The notes: generated by a model from the sequence alone, not told the origin. A stretch of 64,000 bases of DNA from Pseudomonas sp. LFM046 (GCF_000949385.2 NZ_JYKO02000001.1:3212648-3276647); one strand, 5' to 3'; counted from the first letter of the stretch, positions 54,293-63,268 are shown. A program made the numbers and translations.

Positions 54293-54808
54293 ATGGATAT
54301 GCCCGACTTTCCCCAGTTCCACCCCGCCCCGTCCCCGGACGCCGAAGTCCTGATGCCCGCCACTTTCATCCGCCACAAGCTCCAGTTGCGTGCCGTGATG
54401 CTGGATGGAGAACCCTGGTTTTCCTCCAGCGACCTGGCCCGGCTGATCAACCATCCACTGGTGCCCGAACGGGTGCAGCGCAACCTGGACGACGACCAGG
54501 TGCAACGCGCCTGGATGCGCAACAGCCATGGCGACTTCGAACAGGAACTGCTGATCAGCGAATCCGGCGTCTATGCCGTGCTGATCTTCTATTACCACCC
54601 GGAGAACCGCGGCCTCCGCCACTGGATCAACCGCGAGGTGATCCCGCGTCTGCGGCAGGAGGAACGCTTCGACGAAAAAGGCCCTTACCGCGAGGTCATC
54701 CAGTGGCTCGACCGGGAACTCGAAGTCCTGCACTGGCAAGGCAAGGCCTGGCTGCACCTGGGCGATTGCCCGAACCTGCTGCAACGTCCACCGCAGGTGA
54801 TCGGCTGA
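54293..54808 (+). CDS. BRO-N-domain phage-type antirepressor-like protein
   Basis: A 171-aa protein consisting of a BRO-N domain (about 20-130) with LQLRAVMLDGEPWFSSSDLARL, SESGVYAVLIFYYHP and NRGLRHWINREVIPRLRQE, and a short C-terminal tail. BRO-N domains are DNA-binding modules in phage antirepressors. No other phage gene lies nearby, so it is probably a domesticated or leftover prophage regulator. Two ATGs (54293, 54299) are possible; AGAGG spacing favours the second. The structured leader upstream supports a phage origin. Confidence 0.85.
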   Translation: MDMPDFPQFHPAPSPDAEVLMPATFIRHKLQLRAVMLDGEPWFSSSDLARLINHPLVPERVQRNLDDDQVQRAWMRNSHGDFEQELLISESGVYAVLIFYYHPENRGLRHWINREVIPRLRQEERFDEKGPYREVIQWLDRELEVLHWQGKAWLHLGDCPNLLQRPPQVIG

Positions 54809-54828
54809 TTCACCAGTAGGTTGGCGCC

Positions 54829-54889
54829 GAGGAACGAGGCCCAACGTCGGAGCCCGACCAAGGCTCCGCATCGTTGGGCTTCGTGCCTC
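54829..54889. repeat. Large inverted repeat between BRO-N and HlyD genes
   Basis: Left arm 54829-54846 and right arm 54872-54889 match at 16 of 18 positions. An inner hairpin (GGAGC...GCTCC) lies between them. This could terminate both convergent genes, or be a dispersed palindromic repeat. Confidence 0.7.
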
Positions 54890-54975
54890 CGCCCACGAGA
54901 AGACTCCGCTGAACTGAAACGTGAGCACCGACCGGGGCTTCCGCGTGCGGTAGTACTCCAGGCCGAATTGCGGAC

Positions 54976-55935
54976 CTACTCGATAATAGTGACGGTGGCG
55001 GTGGTTCCGGCCCGCAGCGGCTGGGCCCCGTCAGGGCGCGGGGCCAGGCGCAGGCGGACCGGGACCCGTTGGGCGAGCTTTATCCAGGTGTAACTCGGGT
55101 TGACGTTCGCGAGCAGGCGGCTGCCTGGGAGGTTCTCGCGATCGGTGATGGCGAAGGCGATGCTTTCCACCGTTCCCTCCAGCTTCTCCCCGCTCATCAG
55201 CTCTATCCGGGCCCGGCTACCGACGTGGATGCGCGGCAGCTTGGTTTCCTCGAAGTACCCGCTGACATGGAAGGAGTCGCTGTCCACCAGGGCCAGCAGC
55301 GGGGCTCCCGGCTGTGCGAAATCGCCCTTGCGCGTCAGCAGGTTGGTGACATAGCCGCTCACCGGCGCCAGCAACCGGGTGTGCTCCAGGTCCAGGCGCG
55401 CCTGTTGCAATGAAGCCTCGGCAAGCTGCACGTTGGCCTGTGCCAGGCCCAGGTTGGACTGTTCTCTGAGCAGGCCGGCCTCTGCGACGTCAACATCGGT
55501 GCGGGCCTTTTCCCACTCTTCGTTGGATATCGCCGAGCTCAACCTCAGCTTCTGGCGGCGCTGCTCCTCGCTTCGCCGCTGCCTCAGCAGCGCCTGGTTG
55601 GCGACTATGGATGCCTGCGATTGCCCCAGTGCCGCGCGCGCCACTTCCACCGCCCGCTGCGCATGCAACACGGCCAGCTCGTAGCGGGCGGGATCGATCT
55701 GCAGGAGCAGGTCGCCCTTCTTGACGAACTGGTTGTCACTCAACGGCAGCTCGACAATGCGCCCGCTCACCTCGGCAGCAAGCGTCACCACGTCGGCTCG
55801 CACCCGGGCATCACGGGTCCATGGGGACCGGGTGTAATGCTCCCAGGCGTACCAGCCAAGGCCGAATGCAACGAGCACGGTGACAAGGGTCAGCGTCCTG
55901 GACAGCAAGGGTTTCATCGCAGGCATTTCAGACAC
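54976..55935 (-). CDS. HlyD-family membrane fusion protein (AaeA/EmrA-like)
   Basis: A 319-aa periplasmic adaptor. The N-terminal TM helix (about 10-28) is followed by a lipoyl half (SGRIVELPLSDNQFVKKGDLLLQID), a long coiled coil (about 85-180), the second lipoyl half (LLAPVSGYVTNLLTRKGDF), and a beta-barrel domain. It is the third gene of a minus-strand set with a FUSC transporter and a DUF1656 protein, the AaeXAB arrangement for export of aromatic acids. The gene overlaps the DUF1656 stop. Start is GTG 55935, with ATG 55926 as an alternative. Confidence 0.9.
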   Translation of the reverse strand: MSEMPAMKPLLSRTLTLVTVLVAFGLGWYAWEHYTRSPWTRDARVRADVVTLAAEVSGRIVELPLSDNQFVKKGDLLLQIDPARYELAVLHAQRAVEVARAALGQSQASIVANQALLRQRRSEEQRRQKLRLSSAISNEEWEKARTDVDVAEAGLLREQSNLGLAQANVQLAEASLQQARLDLEHTRLLAPVSGYVTNLLTRKGDFAQPGAPLLALVDSDSFHVSGYFEETKLPRIHVGSRARIELMSGEKLEGTVESIAFAITDRENLPGSRLLANVNPSYTWIKLAQRVPVRLRLAPRPDGAQPLRAGTTATVTIIE

Positions 55936-56134
55936 TCACTCCCATCAATAGCACCAGAACCGCGCAGATCGCTGCATACAAGGCGCCCTGGAACAACGCC
56001 GGATGCCAGGCGAACGCGAGGACGCCAAGACGCCGCAACAGGGCGTCAAGCACCAGGAACAGCGGCAGGCTCAGCAGCAGCACCTGGGCAATCGGCGGCA
56101 GGTAGACGCCGCCCAGTTCGAAATCAGCGGGCAT
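55928..56134 (-). CDS. Small membrane protein DUF1656 (AaeX-like)
   Basis: A 68-aa protein with two TM helices and the DUF1656 motif ELGGVYLPPIAQVLLLSLPLF near the N-terminus. It overlaps the end of the FUSC gene (11 nt) and the start of the HlyD gene (8 nt), so the three form one tightly coupled operon. Its role with the exporter is not known. Confidence 0.88.
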   Translation of the reverse strand: MPADFELGGVYLPPIAQVLLLSLPLFLVLDALLRRLGVLAFAWHPALFQGALYAAICAVLVLLMGVSV

Positions 56135-58280
56135 AGGCGCCCTCCTCTCGCGGCAACGGCGCCGGCATATCCATCAGAGGGTAGTAGCGCTGCAGCAACG
56201 CCACCGCGATCGACAGCGCAACGCGCATGATGAACAGCCTTCTCAACTCTTCACGGCCATGGCTCAGGTGCGCCTCATGAAGCGCGTCCATTGCCTGGCC
56301 TATCTGCTGTATCTCATGCAGCAGCCTGTTCAGGTCGACGAACCGCAATCCGCCTATGTAATCGGCCATGTCGCGCAGTCCCTGCTGCAGCGCCGCGCGC
56401 AGCTCCGCTGGCAGCGCCTTGCTGCTTGCGAGTTGGGCGTTCGCTTGCACCAGGGCCACCGCCAGGCCGACGCACATCAGGTTGCATTCGAAGACTTCTC
56501 GTGAGCGTGGGTCGGTGGTTGCCGGCAACAGACTGATCATGATCGCGAGTCGATCCAGCATGCGGCTCTCGAAATCGAATTGGCCGGCCGGGCCTGTCGT
56601 GCCGGTGACCTGCCGGCTGACATCCTCGCGGGACGAGCGGAACAGCCAGGCGATCCGTTGCTCCGGATTGAAGGGAAACACCAGTGCGAACACCACCATC
56701 GAGAGGAGCCCGCCTGCCAGATAGGCCCCGGCGAACTCGAACCACTGCATCGCGGTGTTGTGATAGATCAGGACATTCTGCGGACCGACCATCAACAGGG
56801 TGACCAGACCGATGCCCATGCCGATGCCCGCGGTCATGGGGCTGGCCAATCCAACCGCCACCAGATAGAGCAAGGGCGCCAGACACAGCGCGAGCATCTC
56901 GAAATCACCAAAGATCGGCAGCAAGGCGAACTGATAGATCGCCGACAGACCGATGGCCACCACCAGCCCTCTGTTGTAGTTCTGGCTGGCCAGCAGCGGG
57001 CGCGGGAAAGTGGCCATCAGCGAGCACATGACCGCCACCAGGATCAGACCGGCCCGCGCCCCGTCCCATGCCGTCTCGATCCAGAGGTAGCCCGCGAGCG
57101 AAAGCGCCAGGAAGGCACGCACGGCATTCATGCCGGCCAGGCGGAAGTCCAGGTGGAGTGCATTCAGGCCGCCCCGTCCATAGGGGCAACTGGCCGCCCG
57201 CCCCTGCTGGATGGCCTCGTTGAGCTCTATCAGTTCATCCAGTTGCTGCAGCAGGCGGGCTTGCTCCCAGCGCAACGCCCAGGCCAGAGAGTGCAGGTGG
57301 GTGGGCAGCGGTTCGGAGAGGAACTCGGCCCTGTCGGCAGATTCATCGAAACCCTGGTGAATACTCCGAAGCGCGGCTCGGCTGGCCGGTGGCAGGGCCA
57401 TGCCATCACGCCCCAGCTCGTCCAGGCTGGCCAGTTCGCGCTGGCGCAGCAGCTGGATGTCGGCTGGCAGCGGCCCCTGCCAGTGCTGTTGGATCAGTTC
57501 GCGCTGCTGCCGCAGGACCAGCAGGCGTGACGTCAGCAGGACCAGTTGATTGGCGAACAGTTGCACCAGGCCATCGGCGCTGCGCAGGTGCGGCGCGTCG
57601 AAGTAGAGATGCCGGCGCAGGCTTTCCAGCGCGCTGATCTCGGTGACCAGTTGTGCCTGCCGCTGGCGAAAGGCGGCCTCATCCTCGTCGGTTCGGACCA
57701 CCGCGGCGGCGTGAACGGCGATGAGCTTGACCAGGCTGTCGACCTTGGCGAAGTAACCTTTGGCTACGGCCTGCGGGCGAGCGGTGAGCAGGCTGACGAA
57801 ACCGACACAGGCCACTGCCAGGAGGGTTTCCGTCAAGCGCGTGATGGCCAGCAGAAGCGTCCCGTCCGGCTCTGGAATAGCCAGAGTGGCGACAATCACG
57901 GCGGTGAATCCGCTCAGTACGAAGGCATGGGAATCCGTGTAACGCAGCAGCGTGCCGCCCGCCGTACAGAATGCCAGCCACAATGCCAGACAGATCAGGA
58001 ACGGCTCCGGCGCCTGCGGGAACGCCGCCATGATCGCCACCGCCACGGCGGCGCCCGCTCCGGTCCCCAGCACCTGGGCGAAGCTGCGCTTCAGCGTCAT
58101 GCCGGCCAACGGCAGGCTGATGATGACCACCGTCATCAGGGCCCACTTCGGTTGATCCAGATCGAAGATGAAGGCCAGGTACAGGCACAGCAAGCCGGCT
58201 GCCACGGTACGCAACGCAAACAGCAGCACCTCACGACCGGGGCGCAGGGCGATCTTGAAGTAGGCGATCAACGGGTTCAT
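56124..58280 (-). CDS. FUSC-family efflux transporter (AaeB-like)
   Basis: A 718-aa inner-membrane protein with two sets of about six TM helices and cytosolic regions between. Members of the FUSC/aromatic acid exporter family include AaeB and YccS. The DUF1656 and HlyD genes follow with overlaps. Typical segments are FKIALRPGREVLLFALRTV (N-terminus) and RAFLALSLAGYLWIETAWDG (start of second half). A likely pump for organic acids or drugs; no regulator adjoins it. A 44-aa reductase stub lies directly upstream. Confidence 0.9.
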   Translation of the reverse strand: MNPLIAYFKIALRPGREVLLFALRTVAAGLLCLYLAFIFDLDQPKWALMTVVIISLPLAGMTLKRSFAQVLGTGAGAAVAVAIMAAFPQAPEPFLICLALWLAFCTAGGTLLRYTDSHAFVLSGFTAVIVATLAIPEPDGTLLLAITRLTETLLAVACVGFVSLLTARPQAVAKGYFAKVDSLVKLIAVHAAAVVRTDEDEAAFRQRQAQLVTEISALESLRRHLYFDAPHLRSADGLVQLFANQLVLLTSRLLVLRQQRELIQQHWQGPLPADIQLLRQRELASLDELGRDGMALPPASRAALRSIHQGFDESADRAEFLSEPLPTHLHSLAWALRWEQARLLQQLDELIELNEAIQQGRAASCPYGRGGLNALHLDFRLAGMNAVRAFLALSLAGYLWIETAWDGARAGLILVAVMCSLMATFPRPLLASQNYNRGLVVAIGLSAIYQFALLPIFGDFEMLALCLAPLLYLVAVGLASPMTAGIGMGIGLVTLLMVGPQNVLIYHNTAMQWFEFAGAYLAGGLLSMVVFALVFPFNPEQRIAWLFRSSREDVSRQVTGTTGPAGQFDFESRMLDRLAIMISLLPATTDPRSREVFECNLMCVGLAVALVQANAQLASSKALPAELRAALQQGLRDMADYIGGLRFVDLNRLLHEIQQIGQAMDALHEAHLSHGREELRRLFIMRVALSIAVALLQRYYPLMDMPAPLPREEGAYAR

Positions 58281-58328
58281 GCAGTGCCTTAGAGCAGACT
58301 GATCGGGTAATCCACGATCAGGCGGTAT

Positions 58329-58463
58329 TCATCTGTCGGCAAGCTCGATGACCATGCCCGCTGGCGCCAGGCGCCTGGCCTCTCGCAGCGCCTCGGTATT
58401 GAAGGAGCCGCGCCGCAAACTGCCGGAGATACCCAATACCTTGATCCGGGGTGCATCGGCCAT
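58329..58463 (-). pseudogene. NADPH-dependent FMN reductase stub (N-terminal 44 aa)
   Basis: From ATG 58463 with a perfect AGGAG 7 nt upstream, 44 residues read as the beginning of an FMN reductase / azoreductase: IKVLGISGSLRRGSFNTEAL contains the flavin-phosphate loop (GSLRxxSxN). It then runs to PAGMVIELADR and stops. The remaining roughly 140 residues are absent and the next sequence is the FUSC promoter, so the gene was cut by deletion. Upstream on the same strand (58477-58566) a short frame ending FPIHNVLSGEIVITSQLIE, in frame with and after the YcaC stop, may be another remnant but was not recognised. Confidence 0.75.
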
Positions 58464-58543
58464 GTCCGCTCTCCTCACTCGATGAGTTGGCTGGTGATGA
58501 CGATCTCGCCGCTCAGGACATTGTGGATGGGAAAAGTGGAAGG

Positions 58544-58577
58544 CCCGGTAGCCATGCCCTGGGGCATGGCTACCGGG
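58544..58577 (-). terminator. Hairpin after YcaC-like gene
   Basis: A perfect 16-bp stem (CCCGGTAGCCATGCCC at 58544-58559 with 58562-58577) has a 2-nt loop and begins 8 bp after the stop at 58586. T tract is weak. Confidence 0.7.
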
Positions 58578-58585
58578 GTTGAGGG

Positions 58586-59212
58586 TTACTTGCCCGCCGT
58601 CAGGGTGTTGAAGGCGGTGATGAGGTTGCGGTAATCGGGGATGTGGTTGGAGAACAGCGCCGCCAGACCTTCGATGTCGTTGCGCCAGTCGCGGTGCAGC
58701 TCGCAGGCCACGCCGAACCAGGTCATCAGCTGGGCGCCGGCGGCCTCCATGCGGCGCCAGGCGGCGTCACGGGTGACTTCGTTGAAGGTGCCGGAAGCGT
58801 CGGCAACGACGAAGACGTCGTAGCCTTCCGCGAGCGCCGACAGTGCCGGGAAGGCCACGCAGACCTCGGTGACCACGCCGGCGATGATCAGTTGCTTCTT
58901 GCCGGTGGCTTTAACGGCCTTGACGAAGTCTTCGTTGTCCCAGGCGTTGATGTTGCCGGGGCGGGCGATGTAGGGCGCGTTGGGGAACTGCTCTTTAAGT
59001 TCCGGTACCAGCGGGCCGTTGGGGCCGGTTTCGAAGCTGGTGGTGAGGATGGTGGGCAGCTTGAAGTACTTGGCCAGGTCACCCAGGGCCAGCACGTTGT
59101 TCTTGAACTTGTCGGGCTCGATATCCCGCACCAGCGAAAGCAGGCCGGCCTGGTGGTCGACCAGCAGCACGGCGGCATCGTTCTTGTCCAGGCGCTTGTA
59201 TTGGAAAGACAT
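58586..59212 (-). CDS. YcaC-like isochorismatase-family hydrolase
   Basis: A 208-aa hydrolase of the YcaC group. D19 is in LLVDHQAGL and the nucleophile is C118 in VVTEVCVAFPAL, with the family signature LPTILTTSFETGPNGPLVPEL. Usually forms octamers; the substrate is unknown. It lies between truncated gene stubs on both sides, and its upstream region contains a 7-bp stem hairpin (59239-59259). Pirin follows the second stub on the same strand direction, a common pseudomonad neighbourhood. Confidence 0.9.
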   Translation of the reverse strand: MSFQYKRLDKNDAAVLLVDHQAGLLSLVRDIEPDKFKNNVLALGDLAKYFKLPTILTTSFETGPNGPLVPELKEQFPNAPYIARPGNINAWDNEDFVKAVKATGKKQLIIAGVVTEVCVAFPALSALAEGYDVFVVADASGTFNEVTRDAAWRRMEAAGAQLMTWFGVACELHRDWRNDIEGLAALFSNHIPDYRNLITAFNTLTAGK

Positions 59213-59308
59213 GGTGAGTCTCCTTGCTTCGGTTGAGAACTCGCCTTTGTGAGGCGAGTCAGGGGATCACTTGCGTTGCGATTCCGGTACGTCGTTGTCC
59301 CTGGCGAT

Positions 59309-59413
59309 CTACCGGGCCTTCCTGTCGCTCTCGATCAGCAGCATCGCTGCATCATCGCGGTCACTAATGGGAGTCTTGCCGTTGAAATTGGCGACTTGGG
59401 CAAATCTGCTCAT
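59309..59413 (-). pseudogene. Isochorismatase-family hydrolase stub (N-terminal 34 aa)
   Basis: From ATG 59413 (GAGGAGAGG 4-8 nt upstream), 34 residues read ANFNGKTPISDRDDAAMLLI, the start of YcaC-type hydrolases (compare NDAAVLLVD in the intact neighbour). Before the HQ motif the sequence turns to ESDRKAR and stops. All catalytic parts are missing. It looks like the remains of a second hydrolase gene lost by deletion. Together with the FMN-reductase stub it frames the intact ycaC. Confidence 0.7.
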
Positions 59414-59531
59414 AGTCCTCTCCTCTTTTTCGGGAACACGCCATCCTGGCCATGGCGGTCGAACCGCGGGCCCACAAATCCACAGTGGGGACTATTCAGA
59501 CTAGGCAAAGACCCGGCCTGAAATCTGACCG

Positions 59532-60398
59532 TCAGTCGCTCATCTGGCCGAAGCGGCCGGCCTGGAAATCTTCGACTGCCTGGCGTATCTCGGCTTCGCT
59601 GTTCATCACGAAAGGACCGTAGCCAATGATGGGTTCATCGATGGGATCGCCGGAGAGCACCAGCACCAGGGCCTCATCGTTGGCCTCCAGCAGAACCTCG
59701 TCGCCAGCCCGATCAAAAAGCACTGTCTGCGCCTCGCGTACCACTTGGTAACCATTCACCTGCACCGTGCCGCGCAGCACCGCCAGGACAGAGGTGCGCC
59801 CCTCGATCAGCGGCAACTGCACCGGCTTTTCGCGCTTGAGCCGCAGGTCCCAGACATCGATCGGCGTGAAGGTCTGTGCCGGCCCTCGGCGACCCTGGAA
59901 TTCCCCGGCAATCACCCGCAGTGTCCCGGCGCCGCCTGCAAGGGAAATAGCCGGAATTGATTGGTCGAGGATGGTCTGATAGCGCGGTGCCGACATCTTG
60001 TCTCGGGCCGGCAGGTTCACCCAGAGCTGGACCATTTCCAGCGTGCCGCCGCTGCGGGCAAAGGACTCGGAATGGAATTCTTCGTGGAGGATGCCCGAGG
60101 CCGCCGTCATCCACTGCACGTCGCCGGGGCCGATCAGCCCGCCGGCACCGGTGGAATCGCGGTGCGCCAATTCACCCTGGTAGACGATGGTCACCGTCTC
60201 GAAGCCGCGGTGCGGATGCTGACCTACACCCCGGCGCTGGGAGGTAGCCGGGAAATCTTGGGGCCCGGCAAAGTCGAGCAGCAGGAAGGGACTCACATGC
60301 TTGCCCATACTGTCGTAGGAAAACAGCGTGCGAACCGGGAACCCGTCACCCACCCAATGGGGCCGAGGACTGGTGTATACGCCGAGGATCTTCTTCAT
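59532..60398 (-). CDS. Pirin-family protein
   Basis: A 288-aa bicupin. The N-terminal cupin has HPHRGFETVTIVYQGELAHRDS (metal-ligand His residues) and GDVQWMTAASGILHEEF, and the C-terminal cupin has AVLRGTVQVNG. Some pirins have quercetin-dioxygenase-like activity, and in Serratia a pirin binds the pyruvate dehydrogenase E1 component (AceE). It is directly divergent from aceE here, which makes that known interaction notable. The intergenic region carries a 16-bp dyad. Confidence 0.93.
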   Translation of the reverse strand: MKKILGVYTSPRPHWVGDGFPVRTLFSYDSMGKHVSPFLLLDFAGPQDFPATSQRRGVGQHPHRGFETVTIVYQGELAHRDSTGAGGLIGPGDVQWMTAASGILHEEFHSESFARSGGTLEMVQLWVNLPARDKMSAPRYQTILDQSIPAISLAGGAGTLRVIAGEFQGRRGPAQTFTPIDVWDLRLKREKPVQLPLIEGRTSVLAVLRGTVQVNGYQVVREAQTVLFDRAGDEVLLEANDEALVLVLSGDPIDEPIIGYGPFVMNSEAEIRQAVEDFQAGRFGQMSD

Positions 60399-60477
60399 CG
60401 CCGACCTCCTGAAGCCAATGGCAGAAACGTTATCTCCGCAACGATGGCCTCGGTAGCCCCATTGATTCGCCCTCAGA

Positions 60478-60493
60478 GTTCTATTTGCTGAAC
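60478..60493. promoter_or_regulatory. LysR-type dyad in the pirin/aceE gap
   Basis: GTTCTATTTGCTGAAC has inverted GTTC/GAAC arms with an 8-nt spacer. It lies 80 bp upstream of pirin and 130 bp upstream of aceE. An identical element but for one base is at 63344-63359 directly before the LysR gene. Confidence 0.65.
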
Positions 60494-60622
60494 ACTGAAC
60501 CCGCCCACATCGGTGGTAAAAACGGAGTCCTTCAGTCGCCGGCGTAAGGGTGCTCGACCCGATTCGGGCACAGACGATGACATCAGCCCTGCGTCAGTGG
60601 GGCCAAACCTGTGGAGCTCGTC

Positions 60623-63268
60623 ATGCAAGACTTCGATCCCGTCGAAACCCAGGAATGGCTGGATTCCCTGGAGTCCGTACTCGACAAGGAAGGCGAAGAC
60701 CGCGCGCACTACCTGCTGACGCGGCTGGGTGAACTGGCCACCCGCAGCGGCACCCAACTCCCGTACGCCATCACCACGCCGTACCGCAACACCATTCCGG
60801 TGACCCACGAAGCGCGCATGACCGGCGACCTGTTCATGGAACGCCGCATCCGCTCGCTGATCCGCTGGAACGCGGTGGCCATGGTGATGCGTGCCAACCG
60901 GCTGGATCCGGACCTGGGCGGCCACATCTCGACCTTCGCCTCCTCGGCCACCCTTTACGATGTTGGTTTCAACTATTTCTTCCAGGCTCCCACCGACGAG
61001 CATGGCGGCGACCTGATCTTCATCCAGGGGCCAATCGCCCCCGGCATCTACGCCCGCGCCTTCCTCGAAGGCCGCATCAGCGAAGCGCAGTTGAATGACT
61101 TCCGCCAGGAAGTGGACGGCAAGGGCCTGTCCTCCTACCCGCACCCCTGGCTGATGCCGGACTTCTGGCAGTTCCCCACCGTTTCCATGGGCCTCGGTCC
61201 GATCCAGGCGATCTACCAGGCCCGCTTCATGAAGTACCTGGAAAGCCGCGGCTTCATCCCCGCCGGCAAGCAGCGGGTCTGGTGCTTCCTCGGTGACGGG
61301 GAGTGTGATGAGCCCGAGGCGCTGGGTGCCATTTCCCTGGCAGGCCGTGAGAAGCTGGATAACCTGATCTTCGTCATCAACTGCAACCTGCAGCGCCTCG
61401 ACGGCCCGGTTCGCGGCAACGGCAAGATCATCCAGGAACTGGAAGGCGTCTTCCGTGGCGCCCAGTGGAACGTCAACAAGGTGGTCTGGGGCCGCTTCTG
61501 GGACCCGCTGTTCGCCAAGGACACCAATGGCGCCCTGCAGCGCCGCATGGACGAAGTGGTCGACGGCGAGTACCAGAACTACAAGGCGAAAGACGGCGCC
61601 TACGTCCGCGAAAGCTTCTTCAACACCCCGGAACTCAAGGAGATGGTCAAGGACCTGTCCGACGATGAGATCTGGCGGCTCAACCGTGGTGGCCACGACC
61701 CCTACAAGCTCTATGCGGCCTACCACCAGGCGGTCAACCACAAAGGCCAGCCCACCGTCGTCCTGGCCAAGACGGTGAAGGGTTATGGCACTGGCGCGGG
61801 CGAAGCGAAGAACATCGCGCACAACGTCAAGAAGGTCGATATCGAAAGCCTGAAGCTGTTCCGCGACCGCTTCGACATCCCGGTCAACGACGCCGACCTG
61901 GAACAACTGCCCTTCGTGCGCTTCGCCGAGGACAGCCCCGAGTTCAAGTACATGCAGGCCCGCCGCGCCGCACTGGGCGGTTTCATGCCAAAGCGCCGCG
62001 CCAACAGTTTCAGCATCCCAACCCCGCCGCTGGACAGCCTGAAAGCCATCCTTGATGGCAGCGGTGATCGCGAGATCTCCACCACCATGGCTTTCGTGCG
62101 CATCCTCTCGCAGCTGGTCAAGGACAAGGAGCTCGGCCAGCGCATCGTCCCCATCATCCCGGACGAAGCCCGCACCTTCGGTATGGAAGGCATGTTCCGC
62201 CAGCTGGGCATCTACTCCTCCGTCGGCCAGCTCTACGAGCCTGTCGACAAGGACCAGGTGATGTTCTACCGCGAGGACAAGAAGGGCCAGATCCTCGAAG
62301 AAGGCATCAACGAGGCAGGCGCCATGTCCTCGTTCATCGCGGCCGGGACCTCCTACAGCAACCACAACCAGCCGATGCTGCCGTTCTACATCTTCTATTC
62401 GATGTTCGGCCTGCAACGCGTGGGCGACCTGGCCTGGGCGGCCGGTGACAGCCGCGCCCGCGGCTTCCTGGTCGGCGGCACCTCCGGCCGGACCACCCTC
62501 AATGGCGAAGGCCTGCAGCACGAGGATGGCCACAGCCATATCCTGGCCTCAGTGATCCCGAACTGCCGCAGTTACGACCCCACCTACGGCTACGAGCTGG
62601 CGGTGATCATCCGCGAAGGCATTCGCCAGATGATCGAAGAACAGCAGCACGTCTTCTACTACATCACCGTGATGAACGAGGCCTACCAGCAGCCCGCGCT
62701 GCCGGAGGGCGTCGAGGAAGGCATCATCAAGGGCATGTACCTGCTGGAAGAAGACAAGAAAGACGCCGCGCACCACGTGCAGCTGCTGGGCTCGGGCACC
62801 ATCCTGCGCGAAGTCCGCGAAGCGGCGAAGATCCTCCGCGATGAGTTCAACGTCGGCGCCGACGTCTGGAGCGTCACCAGCTTCAACGAACTGCGTCGCA
62901 ACGGCCTGGCCGTCGAGCGTCACAACCGCCTGCACCCGGAGCAGAAGCCGCAGCAGACCTACGTCGAGCAGTGCCTGGCCGGCCGCAAGGGCCCGGTCGT
63001 GGCTTCCACCGACTACATGAAGCTGTTCGCTGACCAGATCCGCCAGTGGGTACCGAGCAAGGAATACAAGGTCCTCGGCACCGACGGCTTCGGCCGCAGC
63101 GACTCCCGCAAGAAACTGCGCCATTTCTTCGAAGTGGACCGTTACTGGGTGGTCCTGGCGACCCTGGAAGCCCTGGCCGATCGCGGCGAAATCGAACCCA
63201 AGGTCGTGGCCCAGGCCATCGCCACGTTCGGCATCGACCCTGAAAAACGCAACCCGCTGGACTGCTGA
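60623..63268 (+). CDS. aceE: Pyruvate dehydrogenase E1 component (homodimeric type)
   Basis: An 881-aa E1 that decarboxylates pyruvate and passes the acetyl group to E2 lipoate. ThDP-binding motif GDGECDEPEALGAISLAG followed by NCNLQRLDGPV; the central transketolase-like domain contains NEAGAMSSFIAAGTSYSNH and GGTSGRTTLNGEGLQHEDGH. The N-terminus MQDFDPVETQEWLDSLESVL matches pseudomonad AceE. GGAG 7 nt before ATG 60623 decides the start; a GTG four codons earlier is not preferred. The usual partner aceF does not follow; a LysR gene does. Confidence 0.95.
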   Translation: MQDFDPVETQEWLDSLESVLDKEGEDRAHYLLTRLGELATRSGTQLPYAITTPYRNTIPVTHEARMTGDLFMERRIRSLIRWNAVAMVMRANRLDPDLGGHISTFASSATLYDVGFNYFFQAPTDEHGGDLIFIQGPIAPGIYARAFLEGRISEAQLNDFRQEVDGKGLSSYPHPWLMPDFWQFPTVSMGLGPIQAIYQARFMKYLESRGFIPAGKQRVWCFLGDGECDEPEALGAISLAGREKLDNLIFVINCNLQRLDGPVRGNGKIIQELEGVFRGAQWNVNKVVWGRFWDPLFAKDTNGALQRRMDEVVDGEYQNYKAKDGAYVRESFFNTPELKEMVKDLSDDEIWRLNRGGHDPYKLYAAYHQAVNHKGQPTVVLAKTVKGYGTGAGEAKNIAHNVKKVDIESLKLFRDRFDIPVNDADLEQLPFVRFAEDSPEFKYMQARRAALGGFMPKRRANSFSIPTPPLDSLKAILDGSGDREISTTMAFVRILSQLVKDKELGQRIVPIIPDEARTFGMEGMFRQLGIYSSVGQLYEPVDKDQVMFYREDKKGQILEEGINEAGAMSSFIAAGTSYSNHNQPMLPFYIFYSMFGLQRVGDLAWAAGDSRARGFLVGGTSGRTTLNGEGLQHEDGHSHILASVIPNCRSYDPTYGYELAVIIREGIRQMIEEQQHVFYYITVMNEAYQQPALPEGVEEGIIKGMYLLEEDKKDAAHHVQLLGSGTILREVREAAKILRDEFNVGADVWSVTSFNELRRNGLAVERHNRLHPEQKPQQTYVEQCLAGRKGPVVASTDYMKLFADQIRQWVPSKEYKVLGTDGFGRSDSRKKLRHFFEVDRYWVVLATLEALADRGEIEPKVVAQAIATFGIDPEKRNPLDC

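Noticed and set aside
60473-62539. 688-aa minus-strand frame
   Set aside because: Shadow of aceE on the complementary strand, Asp/Val/His-rich without domain structure.
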